In this document: in pieces, positions 1 through 7,386 of the stretch
Layout: each line of letters begins with the position of its first letter
Numbering within the stretch: the stretch's first letter is position 1
Assembly: GCA_903899795.1 (NCBI GenBank)
Contig: CAIUKX010000014.1
Coordinates: 1 to 9,564, forward strand
Origin: an uncultured Flavobacteriales bacterium
GTDB lineage: Bacteria; Bacteroidota; Bacteroidia; Flavobacteriales_D; Crocinitomicaceae
Length of the DNA stretch: 9,564 nt
Direction: 5' to 3'
Notes under the pieces: model-generated
Databases searched by the model: none
What the model was told of the DNA's origin: nothing
The model's input: the letters and a program-made list of their open reading frames with translations, nothing else
Translations under genes and position numbers: made by a program

Positions 1-447
1 ATCAAGTAAGGTTAAAATGTAGCCTTGTATTGAGAAAACGGGTGTTTTTAATTCGTGAGCTAAGTTTCCAAGAAACTCTCTTCTGAACTCTTCTTGTTCT
101 TTTAACTTTGAAATCTCTTTGTTGCGGTCTTCAGCCCATTCGTTGGCTTCCTTTTCAACTTTTCCAATTACATCGTCAGAAAGTTTTACATTGATCATGT
201 TTTCCTTGGTGATTTTTCCTTTGCGGATCGATCTATAAATAATTCTCAACCGATCATTTAAGAATATATTGATGAAGTAATGAAAGACAGTATAGGTAAA
301 TAGACCTGTAATTAAGGGGATACCAATAATAATCCAAATGGAAAGTTCTTTTACAAAAAAGTGAATTGCGATCAAACTGAAAACCAACAGTACGGATACT
401 ATCAGACTTCCAATTAATAATAAAAATATTGGTCTTTTATTTTTCAA
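1..447 (-). CDS. phoR: PhoR-like membrane sensor histidine kinase, C-terminus cut by window edge
   Basis: This is the first 149 residues of a sensor histidine kinase; the rest lies beyond base 1. Two hydrophobic segments (about residues 7-31 and 36-61) are separated by only a few polar residues, so there is almost no periplasmic sensor domain. A basic and then helical, charged linker (about 65-120) leads to the dimerisation/H-box, FRREFLGNLAHELKTP, with the phospho-accepting His at residue 131 (bases 55-57), followed by a conserved GYILTLLD stretch. This arrangement and H-box are typical of Bacteroidota kinases annotated PhoR. The start is TTG at 447. An in-frame TGA lies two codons upstream, and the next ATG (residue 84) would lose both membrane segments. 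The TTG overlaps the TGA stop of the regulator gene (TTGA), so the two genes are translationally coupled and are almost certainly a cognate pair. The ATPase domain is not visible. The PhoR assignment is from memory of the family; no ligand is proven. Confidence 0.88.
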   Translation of the reverse strand, partial: MKNKRPIFLLLIGSLIVSVLLVFSLIAIHFFVKELSIWIIIGIPLITGLFTYTVFHYFINIFLNDRLRIIYRSIRKGKITKENMINVKLSDDVIGKVEKEANEWAEDRNKEISKLKEQEEFRREFLGNLAHELKTPVFSIQGYILTLLD

Positions 448-1133
448 ACTTCACTGAATGTATATCCGACACCTTTAATTGTACGAATATAATCATTTCC
501 AAGTTTTTCACGTAATTTTCTGATGTGAACATCAATCGTTCTTTCGCCAACAATGGATTCATTTCCCCAAACCATTGATAGAATCTGCTCGCGTGTGTAT
601 ACGTTACCAGGTCTGCTTGCTAGTAATTCAAGTAATTCAAATTCTTTTTTAGGGAGAATCACTTTTTTATCATTTACTTCCACGATAAACTTATCTCTAT
701 TTATTTTGATTAGGGAAGTATCCATTTTTGGTGATTCGGTTCCTCTGTTTAATCTTCTGAGAAGCGATTCAACCTTGCTGACCAATAATCTTGGACGTAC
801 AGGTTTGGTAATATAATCATCAGCTCCAGCTTCGAAACCGGCAACTTGAGAGTAATCTTCTGAACGGGATGTCAAAAATGCGATCAATGGTTGAACGATT
901 TGTAAATCTTTACGGATCATTTGACACGTTTCAATTCCATCCATTACAGGCATCATGATATCAAGAATAATCAAGGATGGATTCAATTGTTTTGCCAATT
1001 TAACGCCTTCTTCACCATTCGATGCTGTGTATACTTTATATCCTTCTTTGGAAAGATTATAGGACAAAAATTCCAAGATGTCTTGTTCGTCGTCAACAAG
1101 TAAGATTGTGTGCCCTTTAGAAACAGCCTTCAT
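444..1133 (-). CDS. OmpR/PhoB-family response regulator, partner of the PhoR-like kinase
   Basis: This is a DNA-binding response regulator of 229 residues from the ATG at 1133. The receiver domain (about residues 8-127) has the acidic pair in LLVDDE (D14, D15), the phospho-acceptor D58 in ILDIMMPVMDG, the conserved Thr88 in FLTSR and Lys110 in DDYITKP. The C-terminal winged helix (about 135-227) carries the family signature ERTIDVHIRKLREKLG and ends in IKGVGYTF. A longer version from GTG at 1172 is open. I prefer ATG 1133 because the receiver fold starts there and a good -7 element (1161-1168) lies inside the longer version's coding region. The stop overlaps the kinase start. The protein is clearly paralogous to the regulator at 7447-8121; both share the EDYSQ[VI]AG and GADDY motifs and the same wing. 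It probably controls phosphate-starvation genes as a PhoB/PhoP-type protein, but that role is inferred from family resemblance and context. Confidence 0.93.
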   Translation of the reverse strand: MKAVSKGHTILLVDDEQDILEFLSYNLSKEGYKVYTASNGEEGVKLAKQLNPSLIILDIMMPVMDGIETCQMIRKDLQIVQPLIAFLTSRSEDYSQVAGFEAGADDYITKPVRPRLLVSKVESLLRRLNRGTESPKMDTSLIKINRDKFIVEVNDKKVILPKKEFELLELLASRPGNVYTREQILSMVWGNESIVGERTIDVHIRKLREKLGNDYIRTIKGVGYTFSEV

Positions 1134-1160
1134 AAGCTTTGTAAATGAAATTTTATAGTC

Positions 1161-1168
1161 CAAAGTTA
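1161..1168 (-). promoter_or_regulatory. -7 promoter element for the regulator/kinase operon
   Basis: On the minus strand this reads TAACTTTG, an exact match to the Bacteroidota -7 consensus TAnnTTTG. It lies 27 bp upstream of the ATG at 1133. No TTG is present at the ideal -33 distance, so the promoter would be weak or activator-dependent. The identical octamer occurs upstream of the TonB-dependent receptor gene at 7156-7163. Confidence 0.4.
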
Positions 1169-1227
1169 CCACAACGATGCGGGTCGAGTCTTATGTGATT
1201 TTTACCGTTATATTAAATATTAGGATA

Positions 1228-1249
1228 GTTTTGTTAACAATAAAATAAC
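1228..1249 (-). promoter_or_regulatory. possible PhoB-type 11-bp direct repeat upstream of the regulator/kinase operon
   Basis: On the minus strand, GTTAT starts at 1249 and GTTAA starts at 1238, exactly 11 bp apart, each followed by AT-rich bases. This matches the spacing seen in the larger arrays upstream of the surface-protein and receptor genes, and suggests autoregulation of the regulator/kinase operon. It lies about 60 bp upstream of the -7 element at 1161-1168. Only two units are present in AT-rich DNA, so chance is a real alternative. Confidence 0.3.
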
Positions 1250-1280
1250 ATCATTTATTGGTCAGGCATTGTTTGTCAAC

Positions 1281-1308
1281 AAAAAAAGGCTGCCATAATT
1301 GGCAGCCT
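1281..1308 (-). terminator. intrinsic terminator of the T9SS surface-protein gene
   Basis: AGGCTGCC (1287-1294) and GGCAGCCT (1301-1308) form a perfect 8-bp stem with a 6-base loop. On the minus strand the hairpin is followed by a run of seven T (A at 1281-1287 on the plus strand). It lies 28 bp downstream of the stop codon at 1337 and separates the surface-protein gene from the regulator/kinase operon. Confidence 0.88.
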
Positions 1309-1336
1309 CTTCTTCAAATTACTAGTTTTATTTCTA

Positions 1337-3967
1337 TTACTTAGAAACAGTCATTTTTATCGTTTTAACAGAGTTTCCAGTACTGATACGAGTATAGTAC
1401 AATCCATTAGAAAGATCTGTTGTATTGATTTTCAATTCAGTTGAACCTGCATTGATAGCTCCGTTGTATACATTCGCAACAATTTTTCCTGACATGTCAT
1501 ATACAACAACGTCAACCGTTGCATTGTCATTCATTTGTAGCAATAATGTAGCTTCTTCCTTAACTGGGTTAGGGTAAAGTCCAACGTGTTCGAATGTGCT
1601 CATTTCTTCTAATCCAACGCTGATAACCACTGTCAATGCAAATGTATCCGTACAGTTACCATTGCTAGCAGTTACAACAACATCATAAGAACCGTTTCCA
1701 ACGTAAGCGTGAACTGGATTTGCTTGTGAAGAATTGTTTCCGTCACCGAAATCCCAAGAGTAAGAAGTTGCTCCAGTAGATCCAGTTGAAGAGAAAGTTA
1801 CAACATCACCTGAAGATGTGAATGCTCCGTGAGCAGTTGGATTAGGATTAACCGTTACAACTATGTTAGCTGATTGACCAACACCTTGACATGCATCAGC
1901 ATTTGTTGTAGTAACATGGTAAGTACCTGCTGTATGAACTGTGATAGATGCTGTAGTAGCTGAGTTACTCCAAGAATAAGTATCACCTGCAGAAGAAGTA
2001 AGAACTACTGAATCACCTTGACAGAAAGACAATGGGCCTGAAGCAGTAACAGTTGGGATTGGAGTTGAACTTACGTTAACTGATAATGGTAATGAAGTTG
2101 CTGTACATCCATTGTTATCTGTGTAATTTACAGTGTAGTCTCCTGTTGTTCCAACTACGATTGAAGCTGTTGTGCTGTTGTTCGTATTATTCCAAACAAT
2201 ACCTGTAGTTTGACTAGAAGTTAAAGTAATTGTACTTCCAGTACAGAATGATGTAGATCCAGAAGGAGTAACAACCGGTGCAGTTGGATTACTGTGAACA
2301 GTTACTGTAATTGCAGTTCTTGGACCTTCGATGTTTTGAACTCCTACTTGAGCAACATAATAAGTGAATGTTCCCGCAGCAGCAGTTGATGGTGTTGGGA
2401 TGTTTGTAAGTGGTGTTCCACCTGTTGCAACTGTATACCAAGCTAAAGTATTTCCATTGTGAGCAGTTGCAGAAAGTGCGGTTGCAGTTGCTCCTACACA
2501 ATACGATACATTTGTTGTTGCAGTTGGTGCAAATAATACAACTGGTGCAAATGCAGAATCAATGTAAGAATAGTTAGATAATGCAGGAGAAGAAACTGCT
2601 GGTCTAAAGTCCAAGTTAGTCATGAAATCACTACCATCACCATAAGGGTTTACTAGAATTCCAGCTGAAGAAGCCAATGAATCGTTAGAGTTAGCTCCAA
2701 ACCATGTTTTTGCATCGAATGTGCTTCCAGCATTAACCTCAGTTGATTTTCCTGGTTGGTAACCTGCTATTAAATTGTTTTTGTATTTGATAACTCCAAA
2801 AGTTGGATTTGGGTTTACACCGTTTGACACACTAACTGCTGCTAATGGTGTTCCATTTGTCGCATCAATTTCACAAGAAGTTCCATCGATGTGTATTCCT
2901 CTAAGATCGTCAATCCAAACACAGTTGTAAGCTTTTAAACAAGAATTTCTTCTGATTCTAGCTCCTCTTCTGTAACCAACAGCTACAGTAGCTCCCGGGT
3001 TACCTCTTAAAGGACCAACAAAAGTTACATTTGAGAAAATTGCAGTGGTTTGTGGTAATGCATTGTCACCAGTAGGATCGTTATCTGATTCAAACCCTTC
3101 TGAAGTTGAGATAGCAGGATTATCTGCAATTAATGGGTCTCTTACTGATAATAAGAATTGGCATTGACCGTGGAAACCGTTATCTGTATCAAATTCGTCA
3201 TCTAAGTTTCTGTAAGCAACAAGGTGTCTACAATTTACAGATCCACCAAACCATTCGTAAGCATCATCATTAGAGAAAGATACTTGAATAAAATCAATTT
3301 TTGTACCACTTCCTACTGCACCAAATGTTAAACCGTTAATTTCTTTGTTTGGAGCATAAACATAACCCCCAAACTCGATACGAACATATTTTAAACTTCC
3401 TGAATTGTCAGCATCATCCGGGTTTGTACCACCTCCGTATTGTGTATCTGGGATTGGAGCAATACCCTCTATGTTTGCAATTCCACCTGGATTGTTATTA
3501 CTAGCTCTTCCTAATAAAATAACTCCACCCCAGTCTCCGATTGCACGTGAACCAGGTGCTTGGTTAGAACTGAAGATGATAGGATTGTTTACTGTACCTT
3601 CAGCCATTAATTTGGAACCTTGTGTAACGAATAAACCAGCTCCTGTTGAAGCTTTATCTCCTAAGATAACTGTACCTGGTTCAATTGTTAAGGTAGCTCC
3701 ATTTTTAACATATATTTGACCAGATAACAAATAAGTATTGTTAGCTGTCCATGTTGTATTTACCGTGATACTGGTTGAAACAGTTACTGTAGCAGTTGGG
3801 TATACTGCGTTTTGTGGATCCCAGTTGGTCCAAGTATCTGTCCATTGTGGTTGTGTAGGATCAAAAGCTCCTCTGTAGTTGGTCGGAACAAAAAATCCCT
3901 GACTCATTACAACATTGCATAAAGCAGCAATAATTGCGGTTAAATAAATTTTTCTCATTTTCATCAT
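1337..3967 (-). CDS. T9SS-exported multidomain surface protein: beta-helix-like region, three Ig-like domains, PKD, type A sorting domain
   Basis: This 876-residue protein starts with a Sec signal peptide (about 1-22, cleavage near VMS/Q). Residues about 70-470 form a repetitive Gly/Asn/Asp-rich region (for example NGATLTIEPGTVILGD at 89-104 and SLKYVRIEFGG at 191-201). It resembles the right-handed beta-helix-like proteins often found beside TonB-dependent receptors in Bacteroidota. Acidic patches lie at 181-190, 255-262 and 290-301. Three Ig-like modules, with Cys near the start of each, follow at about 480-558, 561-633 and 637-707. A PKD domain is at about 710-783 (SYSWDFGDGNN). The C-terminus (about 796-876; LYPNPV, VYDMSGK, LSNGLYY, KMTVSK) is a T9SS type A sorting domain, so the mature protein should be secreted or anchored on the cell surface. 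The tandem start ATGs (3967, 3964, 3958) leave the exact start open. The gene has its own terminator and promoter region, downstream of the receptor gene. No catalytic motif was recognised; ligand binding or presentation to the receptor is inference. Confidence 0.93.
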   Translation of the reverse strand: MMKMRKIYLTAIIAALCNVVMSQGFFVPTNYRGAFDPTQPQWTDTWTNWDPQNAVYPTATVTVSTSITVNTTWTANNTYLLSGQIYVKNGATLTIEPGTVILGDKASTGAGLFVTQGSKLMAEGTVNNPIIFSSNQAPGSRAIGDWGGVILLGRASNNNPGGIANIEGIAPIPDTQYGGGTNPDDADNSGSLKYVRIEFGGYVYAPNKEINGLTFGAVGSGTKIDFIQVSFSNDDAYEWFGGSVNCRHLVAYRNLDDEFDTDNGFHGQCQFLLSVRDPLIADNPAISTSEGFESDNDPTGDNALPQTTAIFSNVTFVGPLRGNPGATVAVGYRRGARIRRNSCLKAYNCVWIDDLRGIHIDGTSCEIDATNGTPLAAVSVSNGVNPNPTFGVIKYKNNLIAGYQPGKSTEVNAGSTFDAKTWFGANSNDSLASSAGILVNPYGDGSDFMTNLDFRPAVSSPALSNYSYIDSAFAPVVLFAPTATTNVSYCVGATATALSATAHNGNTLAWYTVATGGTPLTNIPTPSTAAAGTFTYYVAQVGVQNIEGPRTAITVTVHSNPTAPVVTPSGSTSFCTGSTITLTSSQTTGIVWNNTNNSTTASIVVGTTGDYTVNYTDNNGCTATSLPLSVNVSSTPIPTVTASGPLSFCQGDSVVLTSSAGDTYSWSNSATTASITVHTAGTYHVTTTNADACQGVGQSANIVVTVNPNPTAHGAFTSSGDVVTFSSTGSTGATSYSWDFGDGNNSSQANPVHAYVGNGSYDVVVTASNGNCTDTFALTVVISVGLEEMSTFEHVGLYPNPVKEEATLLLQMNDNATVDVVVYDMSGKIVANVYNGAINAGSTELKINTTDLSNGLYYTRISTGNSVKTIKMTVSK

Positions 3968-3999
3968 TGTTAACTTTTAAACTATTAAATTGAACAGTG

Positions 4000-4007
4000 C
4001 AAATTTC
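4000..4007 (-). promoter_or_regulatory. probable -7 element of the T9SS surface-protein gene
   Basis: The minus strand reads GAAATTTG, seven of eight positions matching TAnnTTTG. It lies 32 bp upstream of the first ATG at 3967. The usual -33 TTG is missing; instead, the perfect 12-bp palindrome TTAACCGGTTAA (4022-4033) sits where the -33 element would be. That is the expected layout if an activator replaces -33 recognition. Confidence 0.35.
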
Positions 4008-4023
4008 AGGTATCATTGTAATT

Positions 4024-4100
4024 AACCGGTTAAGTTGAGGCTAACATATGGAGAACAAATGATTAACTTAATATTAAGAAATGATTCAATTAAGTTAATG
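4024..4100 (-). promoter_or_regulatory. phased 11-bp direct-repeat array (PhoB-box-like) upstream of the surface-protein gene
   Basis: On the minus strand, CTTAA starts at 4078, GTTAA at 4067, GTTCT at 4056, GTTAG at 4045 and CTTAA at 4034. Every step is exactly 11 bp. Two further units in phase are weaker: TTGAATCATTT at 4089, which matches the 4067 unit GTTAATCATTT at 9 of 11 positions, and CATTAACTTAA at 4100. OmpR/PhoB winged-helix regulators bind head-to-tail on 11-bp direct repeats (the E. coli Pho box), so this is a good candidate operator for one or both PhoB-like regulators here. It starts just past the receptor gene's terminator and ends about 17 bp from the -7 element. Binding itself is inferred. 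Confidence 0.5.
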
Positions 4101-4107
4101 TTCAAAC

Positions 4108-4139
4108 AAAAAAAACGTGAGCCAGCTAGCTCACGTTTT
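4108..4139 (-). terminator. intrinsic terminator of the TonB-dependent receptor gene
   Basis: Arms at 4112-4122 and 4129-4139 pair over 11 bp (core ACGTGAGC/GCTCACGT) around the loop CAGCTA. On the minus strand the hairpin runs into eight T (A at 4108-4115). It lies 34 bp downstream of the receptor stop codon at 4173. It makes the receptor and surface-protein genes separate transcription units rather than one operon. Confidence 0.9.
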
Positions 4140-4172
4140 AATACTTATATAGGTTGATTAACTAGAAATCTC

Positions 4173-7112
4173 TTATAACTTAATGGTTACTGTTGCTGAA
4201 ATAACTCGACCAAATTTTGTAGACCATATTAAGTCGTCTGTTTTACTATTGTATGTATTACGATTTAATTTATCACCTGTTAATATTGAGTTCATGATCT
4301 GCTGACCTTTGTTAACTGTAGGGTCTATATTGAAATTGTTTTGGTAAAAGATTTGATTTTGAGCAAAAATATTTTGGAAATTCAATTTTACTTCTACTTT
4401 ATTTTTCCAGAATGATTTTGATGCCTGAAAATCTAGGAATGTTCTGCTTTTTTCCCAAATATCAGGTTGAGATGTTGATCCTAAAATGTAAATACGATTA
4501 CCCACACGGTTGACATTTGCTGAGAATGACATATTTGTAACGTCATCGAAATAAGTTAAACCTGCATTGAATACATAAGGAGATTGTCCTTGAAGTGGTC
4601 GATGCGTGTAGGGAGAACCAACTATTTGAGAAACATCGACAACAGAACGAATTACTGCAATATTTGTATAAAATGTGAAATTGTTCAGTATTGAAGCTGA
4701 ATCAGATTTAAATAACGAACCGATAATGGATCTAACTTCCAATTCAACTCCATAGTTTGTTGCTTTTGGTACATTTTGATAAGTAATCTCATTGGAAACA
4801 TCAGCACGAGCAATTTGCTCAATCGGATTTTCAAAGTTTTTGTAGAAGAATGTTCCGGAAATTAATTGTCCTTTACCTGGATAAACCTCATAACGCAAAT
4901 CTAGATTAGAAATTTTAGCTCGCTTTAAATTTTCGTTTCCTGAAAGTACAAATTGTGTATTGAAATCATAGAATGCGAATGGTGCCAACTCACGGAATTC
5001 CGGTCTGTTTAGTGTTTGTGAGAAAGAGAAGCGTAAGTTTTGTTTTTTACTCAGTGAATAAATAGCATTCAAGGAAGGGAGAATATCTAATTTTTTTACT
5101 GCGATATTTAGAGGACTTTTATCAGATCGTAGTGCATTCAGATTTTGAGTAAAATATTCAGCTCGAGCTCCCCAAACCACTCTGAAATCTTTATGGATTT
5201 TGTTGTCCATCATCGCGTATCCTGCTGTAATACTTGAATTTGCAGTGTAAGCATCTGAATATTTTGAACCATCAGTTAATTTGAATCCACCAACACCTGG
5301 CTGGATCAGTCCCATGTTTTGGGGAGCGAAGATGCTGTTTTCATTTAAGTATAAAAGGGAATCTTTGAAAGCAATATTTCCTCCTTGAATTCCATATTTA
5401 GTATATCCCAACTGTCTGGCTTCAAAAGATCTGTCTCTTTTTTGGTATAAACCTCCAAGCTTCATTTCACTTTTCACTCCAAATAATTTCTTAAAATGGT
5501 AACTTATATCACCTTTTATACTGGCAATTTGTTCTTTATTGGTAGAAGAGAACATTCCACCACCATAATCAGGACCTACGTTTGAATAAGCAATATTTGC
5601 AGTATAAACTGTGTCCATTGGATTCGGATCAGATGGATCAGTGATGTATTTCGAACGTGTATAAATAGATCTTTTCAAACCAGGAATCGTTCGTTGAATA
5701 TTACTGTAGGATCCAACCCAGTGAATTTTAAAACGATCGTTTTTCAATGTATGTTCACCGTTCAATTGACCGGAATAGATATTGTTACTGGTGAACCATA
5801 AGGCATTTGATTTCAATAGGGTCGGATTGCTTTCCAATGGGTTTACTTCTCCACTTCTTGCGATGACACGATCATCGGAATTTATACTGTACAAATTTTT
5901 GAATCCGATTTTATTGTTTTGATTCAATTTGATAGAGAAGTTTGCCATAGCTCCAGCTAGCAATTGTGTTGAATATACTTTATCTAAATAATCAAATTCA
6001 ATTTGGCTGGTTCCAGATGAATTGTTCGTGTAACTTCTTCGAATCGTTTGGTTGTAATTGTTGGTTCGGTTGTAAGTTAATGCAGCTACAAATCCAACTT
6101 CTTTTCCGAAGATTTTACCGCTTTGCCCCAAACTGTATTGTAAATTTAGGTTAGGCATGAATGTTTTATTCTGCATTCCCCAATTGGTGTTAAATTGTTT
6201 TGCAAGACTTGCTTGGTCATGAATATTGAGAGGATAGTTTTGTTTCGAAGGGATTGCTGATGATAGACCTCTAGATCCGTCATCGATCCCTATCCAGTCC
6301 CATTTTCCACCTTGATAATCCACTCTGTCTTGAAAAGTTGTAATAGTATTGTATCCACCACCAATCATCAGAGATTGAAAATTTTTGGAAGGAATTCCTT
6401 TTGTATTGATTTGAATAATTCCTCCAGCGAACTCTGCTGGTAAATCGGGAGTAGCTGTTTTTACAATTGTGATATTGTCTAACATGTTGGCAGGAAAGAT
6501 GTCGAATGAAAATGCTTTTCTATCGGATTCTGAACTTGGAAGAGGACCATCATTCAAGTAGGCTGCATTGTAACGATCATTTAATCCGCGGATAATCGCA
6601 AATTTATTGTCCTGAATACTCGCACCACTTACTCTTTTCAACACGTCACTTGTAGTTCTGTCAGGGGTTCTTGCAATGGTTTGAGCTGATATTACATCTG
6701 TACTGTTCGCACTTGCTTTTTTCGTAGCCAGTGTACCTACATCGTCGCCTTTATTTTTGGTGTGTTTTACAACAATTTCCTTGATTTCTGCCGTTACAGG
6801 TTCTACAGTAATATCTAAATAAATCAATTCTTCAGATTTTACTTCGACACCTGAAATGTCTTTATCGGTGTGTGTGGATGATCTTACTTTTACAGTATAA
6901 GTTCCATAAGGGATGCCTTTTAACACATATTTTCCATCAAAATCAGTTTTTGTTTTGATTTCTGTTCCATCAAGACTTACCTTGATGTCATATAGAAGTT
7001 CACCTGTACTTTCGTCTACAACTTTTCCTTCAATAGTTCCTGTTTTGGTTGTCGATTGAGAGAATCCGTTTTGGATAAAAAAACATACAATTAGAACCAA
7101 TAATTTTTTCAT
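4173..7112 (-). CDS. TonB-dependent outer membrane receptor with N-terminal CarboxypepD_reg-like domain
   Basis: This is a 979-residue outer membrane active transporter. A signal peptide (about 1-18, NGFS/Q) is followed by a carboxypeptidase-regulatory-like beta-sandwich (about 24-105; GTIEGKVVDESTGE, DFDGKYVLKGIPYGTY). A possible TonB box IKEIVVK lies at 110-116. The plug domain is at about 140-240 (TTSDVLKRVSGASI, AIIRGLNDRYN, LPAEFAGGIIQINTKG). A long beta-barrel runs from about 245 to the C-terminus, which ends in alternating hydrophobic residues (ISATVTIKL). The length is normal for the family. No SusD-like partner gene is present, so it is not a SusCD pair; the neighbouring T9SS surface protein could be the extracellular partner. 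The substrate cannot be read from the sequence. The PhoB-like regulators and repeat arrays around it suggest phosphate or a phosphorylated compound, but that is inference. The gene has its own promoter region and terminator. Confidence 0.95.
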   Translation of the reverse strand: MKKLLVLIVCFFIQNGFSQSTTKTGTIEGKVVDESTGELLYDIKVSLDGTEIKTKTDFDGKYVLKGIPYGTYTVKVRSSTHTDKDISGVEVKSEELIYLDITVEPVTAEIKEIVVKHTKNKGDDVGTLATKKASANSTDVISAQTIARTPDRTTSDVLKRVSGASIQDNKFAIIRGLNDRYNAAYLNDGPLPSSESDRKAFSFDIFPANMLDNITIVKTATPDLPAEFAGGIIQINTKGIPSKNFQSLMIGGGYNTITTFQDRVDYQGGKWDWIGIDDGSRGLSSAIPSKQNYPLNIHDQASLAKQFNTNWGMQNKTFMPNLNLQYSLGQSGKIFGKEVGFVAALTYNRTNNYNQTIRRSYTNNSSGTSQIEFDYLDKVYSTQLLAGAMANFSIKLNQNNKIGFKNLYSINSDDRVIARSGEVNPLESNPTLLKSNALWFTSNNIYSGQLNGEHTLKNDRFKIHWVGSYSNIQRTIPGLKRSIYTRSKYITDPSDPNPMDTVYTANIAYSNVGPDYGGGMFSSTNKEQIASIKGDISYHFKKLFGVKSEMKLGGLYQKRDRSFEARQLGYTKYGIQGGNIAFKDSLLYLNENSIFAPQNMGLIQPGVGGFKLTDGSKYSDAYTANSSITAGYAMMDNKIHKDFRVVWGARAEYFTQNLNALRSDKSPLNIAVKKLDILPSLNAIYSLSKKQNLRFSFSQTLNRPEFRELAPFAFYDFNTQFVLSGNENLKRAKISNLDLRYEVYPGKGQLISGTFFYKNFENPIEQIARADVSNEITYQNVPKATNYGVELEVRSIIGSLFKSDSASILNNFTFYTNIAVIRSVVDVSQIVGSPYTHRPLQGQSPYVFNAGLTYFDDVTNMSFSANVNRVGNRIYILGSTSQPDIWEKSRTFLDFQASKSFWKNKVEVKLNFQNIFAQNQIFYQNNFNIDPTVNKGQQIMNSILTGDKLNRNTYNSKTDDLIWSTKFGRVISATVTIKL

Positions 7113-7155
7113 GAGAATTTAAATTTGGTGCAAAGGACGGGATATGTATTTAAGA

Positions 7156-7187
7156 CAAAGTTACCCCATTATTAATTTAATAATAAG
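7156..7187 (-). promoter_or_regulatory. receptor-gene promoter: TAACTTTG -7 element with abutting 11-bp repeat
   Basis: On the minus strand, TAACTTTG at 7163-7156 matches TAnnTTTG exactly and lies 43 bp upstream of the ATG at 7112. Directly upstream are two adjacent 11-mers, CTTATTATTAA (from 7187) and ATTAATAATGG (from 7176). The first matches the CTTAATATTAA unit of the 4024-4100 array at 10 of 11 positions. The same stretch holds a perfect 17-bp inverted repeat (7168-7184, arms ATTATTAA/TTAATAAT). No -33 TTG is present, which suggests an activator-dependent promoter. Confidence 0.45.
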
Positions 7188-7350
7188 TTATGTTTTAACG
7201 TTGAGGTAATAAATCGCTGAGAAAAGATCGTTCGTGAATTATTTTAAAGTTGTTTTATAATGAAGAAAATAGTTTGTTACTTAATCGTTTTGGTAGTAAT
7301 CTTTTGAAAAGTAGTTTTTTAATAGGATGTTGGTAATTGTAAAACGTAGC

Positions 7351-7386
7351 TTAACTTAATGTTAAGTCTATTAACAATTAATTAAC
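7351..7386 (-). promoter_or_regulatory. upstream GTTAA repeat cluster (PhoB-box-like) of the receptor gene
   Basis: On the minus strand, GTTAA starts at 7386 and 7375 (11 bp apart), then CTTAA at 7366 and GTTAA at 7355 (again 11 bp apart), with a 9-bp step between the pairs. The block CTTAACATTAAGTTAA (7366-7351) matches CTTAATATTAAGTTAA upstream of the surface-protein gene (4078-4063) at 15 of 16 positions. It is about 240-275 bp from the receptor ATG, so it would act as a distal site or serve a second, upstream promoter. A weak -7 match (TACTTTTC, 7313-7306) lies between. Confidence 0.45.

Noticed and set aside
553..816. Plus-strand frame of 87 codons
   Set aside because: It is antisense to the winged-helix and linker part of a well-supported response regulator gene.
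2289..2501. Open minus-strand frame of 70 codons rich in Cys, Ser and Asn
   Set aside because: It is an alternative frame inside an Ig-like module of the surface-protein gene; its composition is explained by shifted Thr/Val/Ala codons.
1613..2530. Internal DNA repeats in the Ig-like/PKD region as a recombination hotspot
   Set aside because: The modules resemble one another at protein level but no long exact DNA repeat was seen.
3405..3719. Open plus-strand frame of 104 codons
   Set aside because: It lies wholly antisense to the T9SS surface-protein gene, whose domains are continuous through this stretch; the peptide has no recognisable feature.
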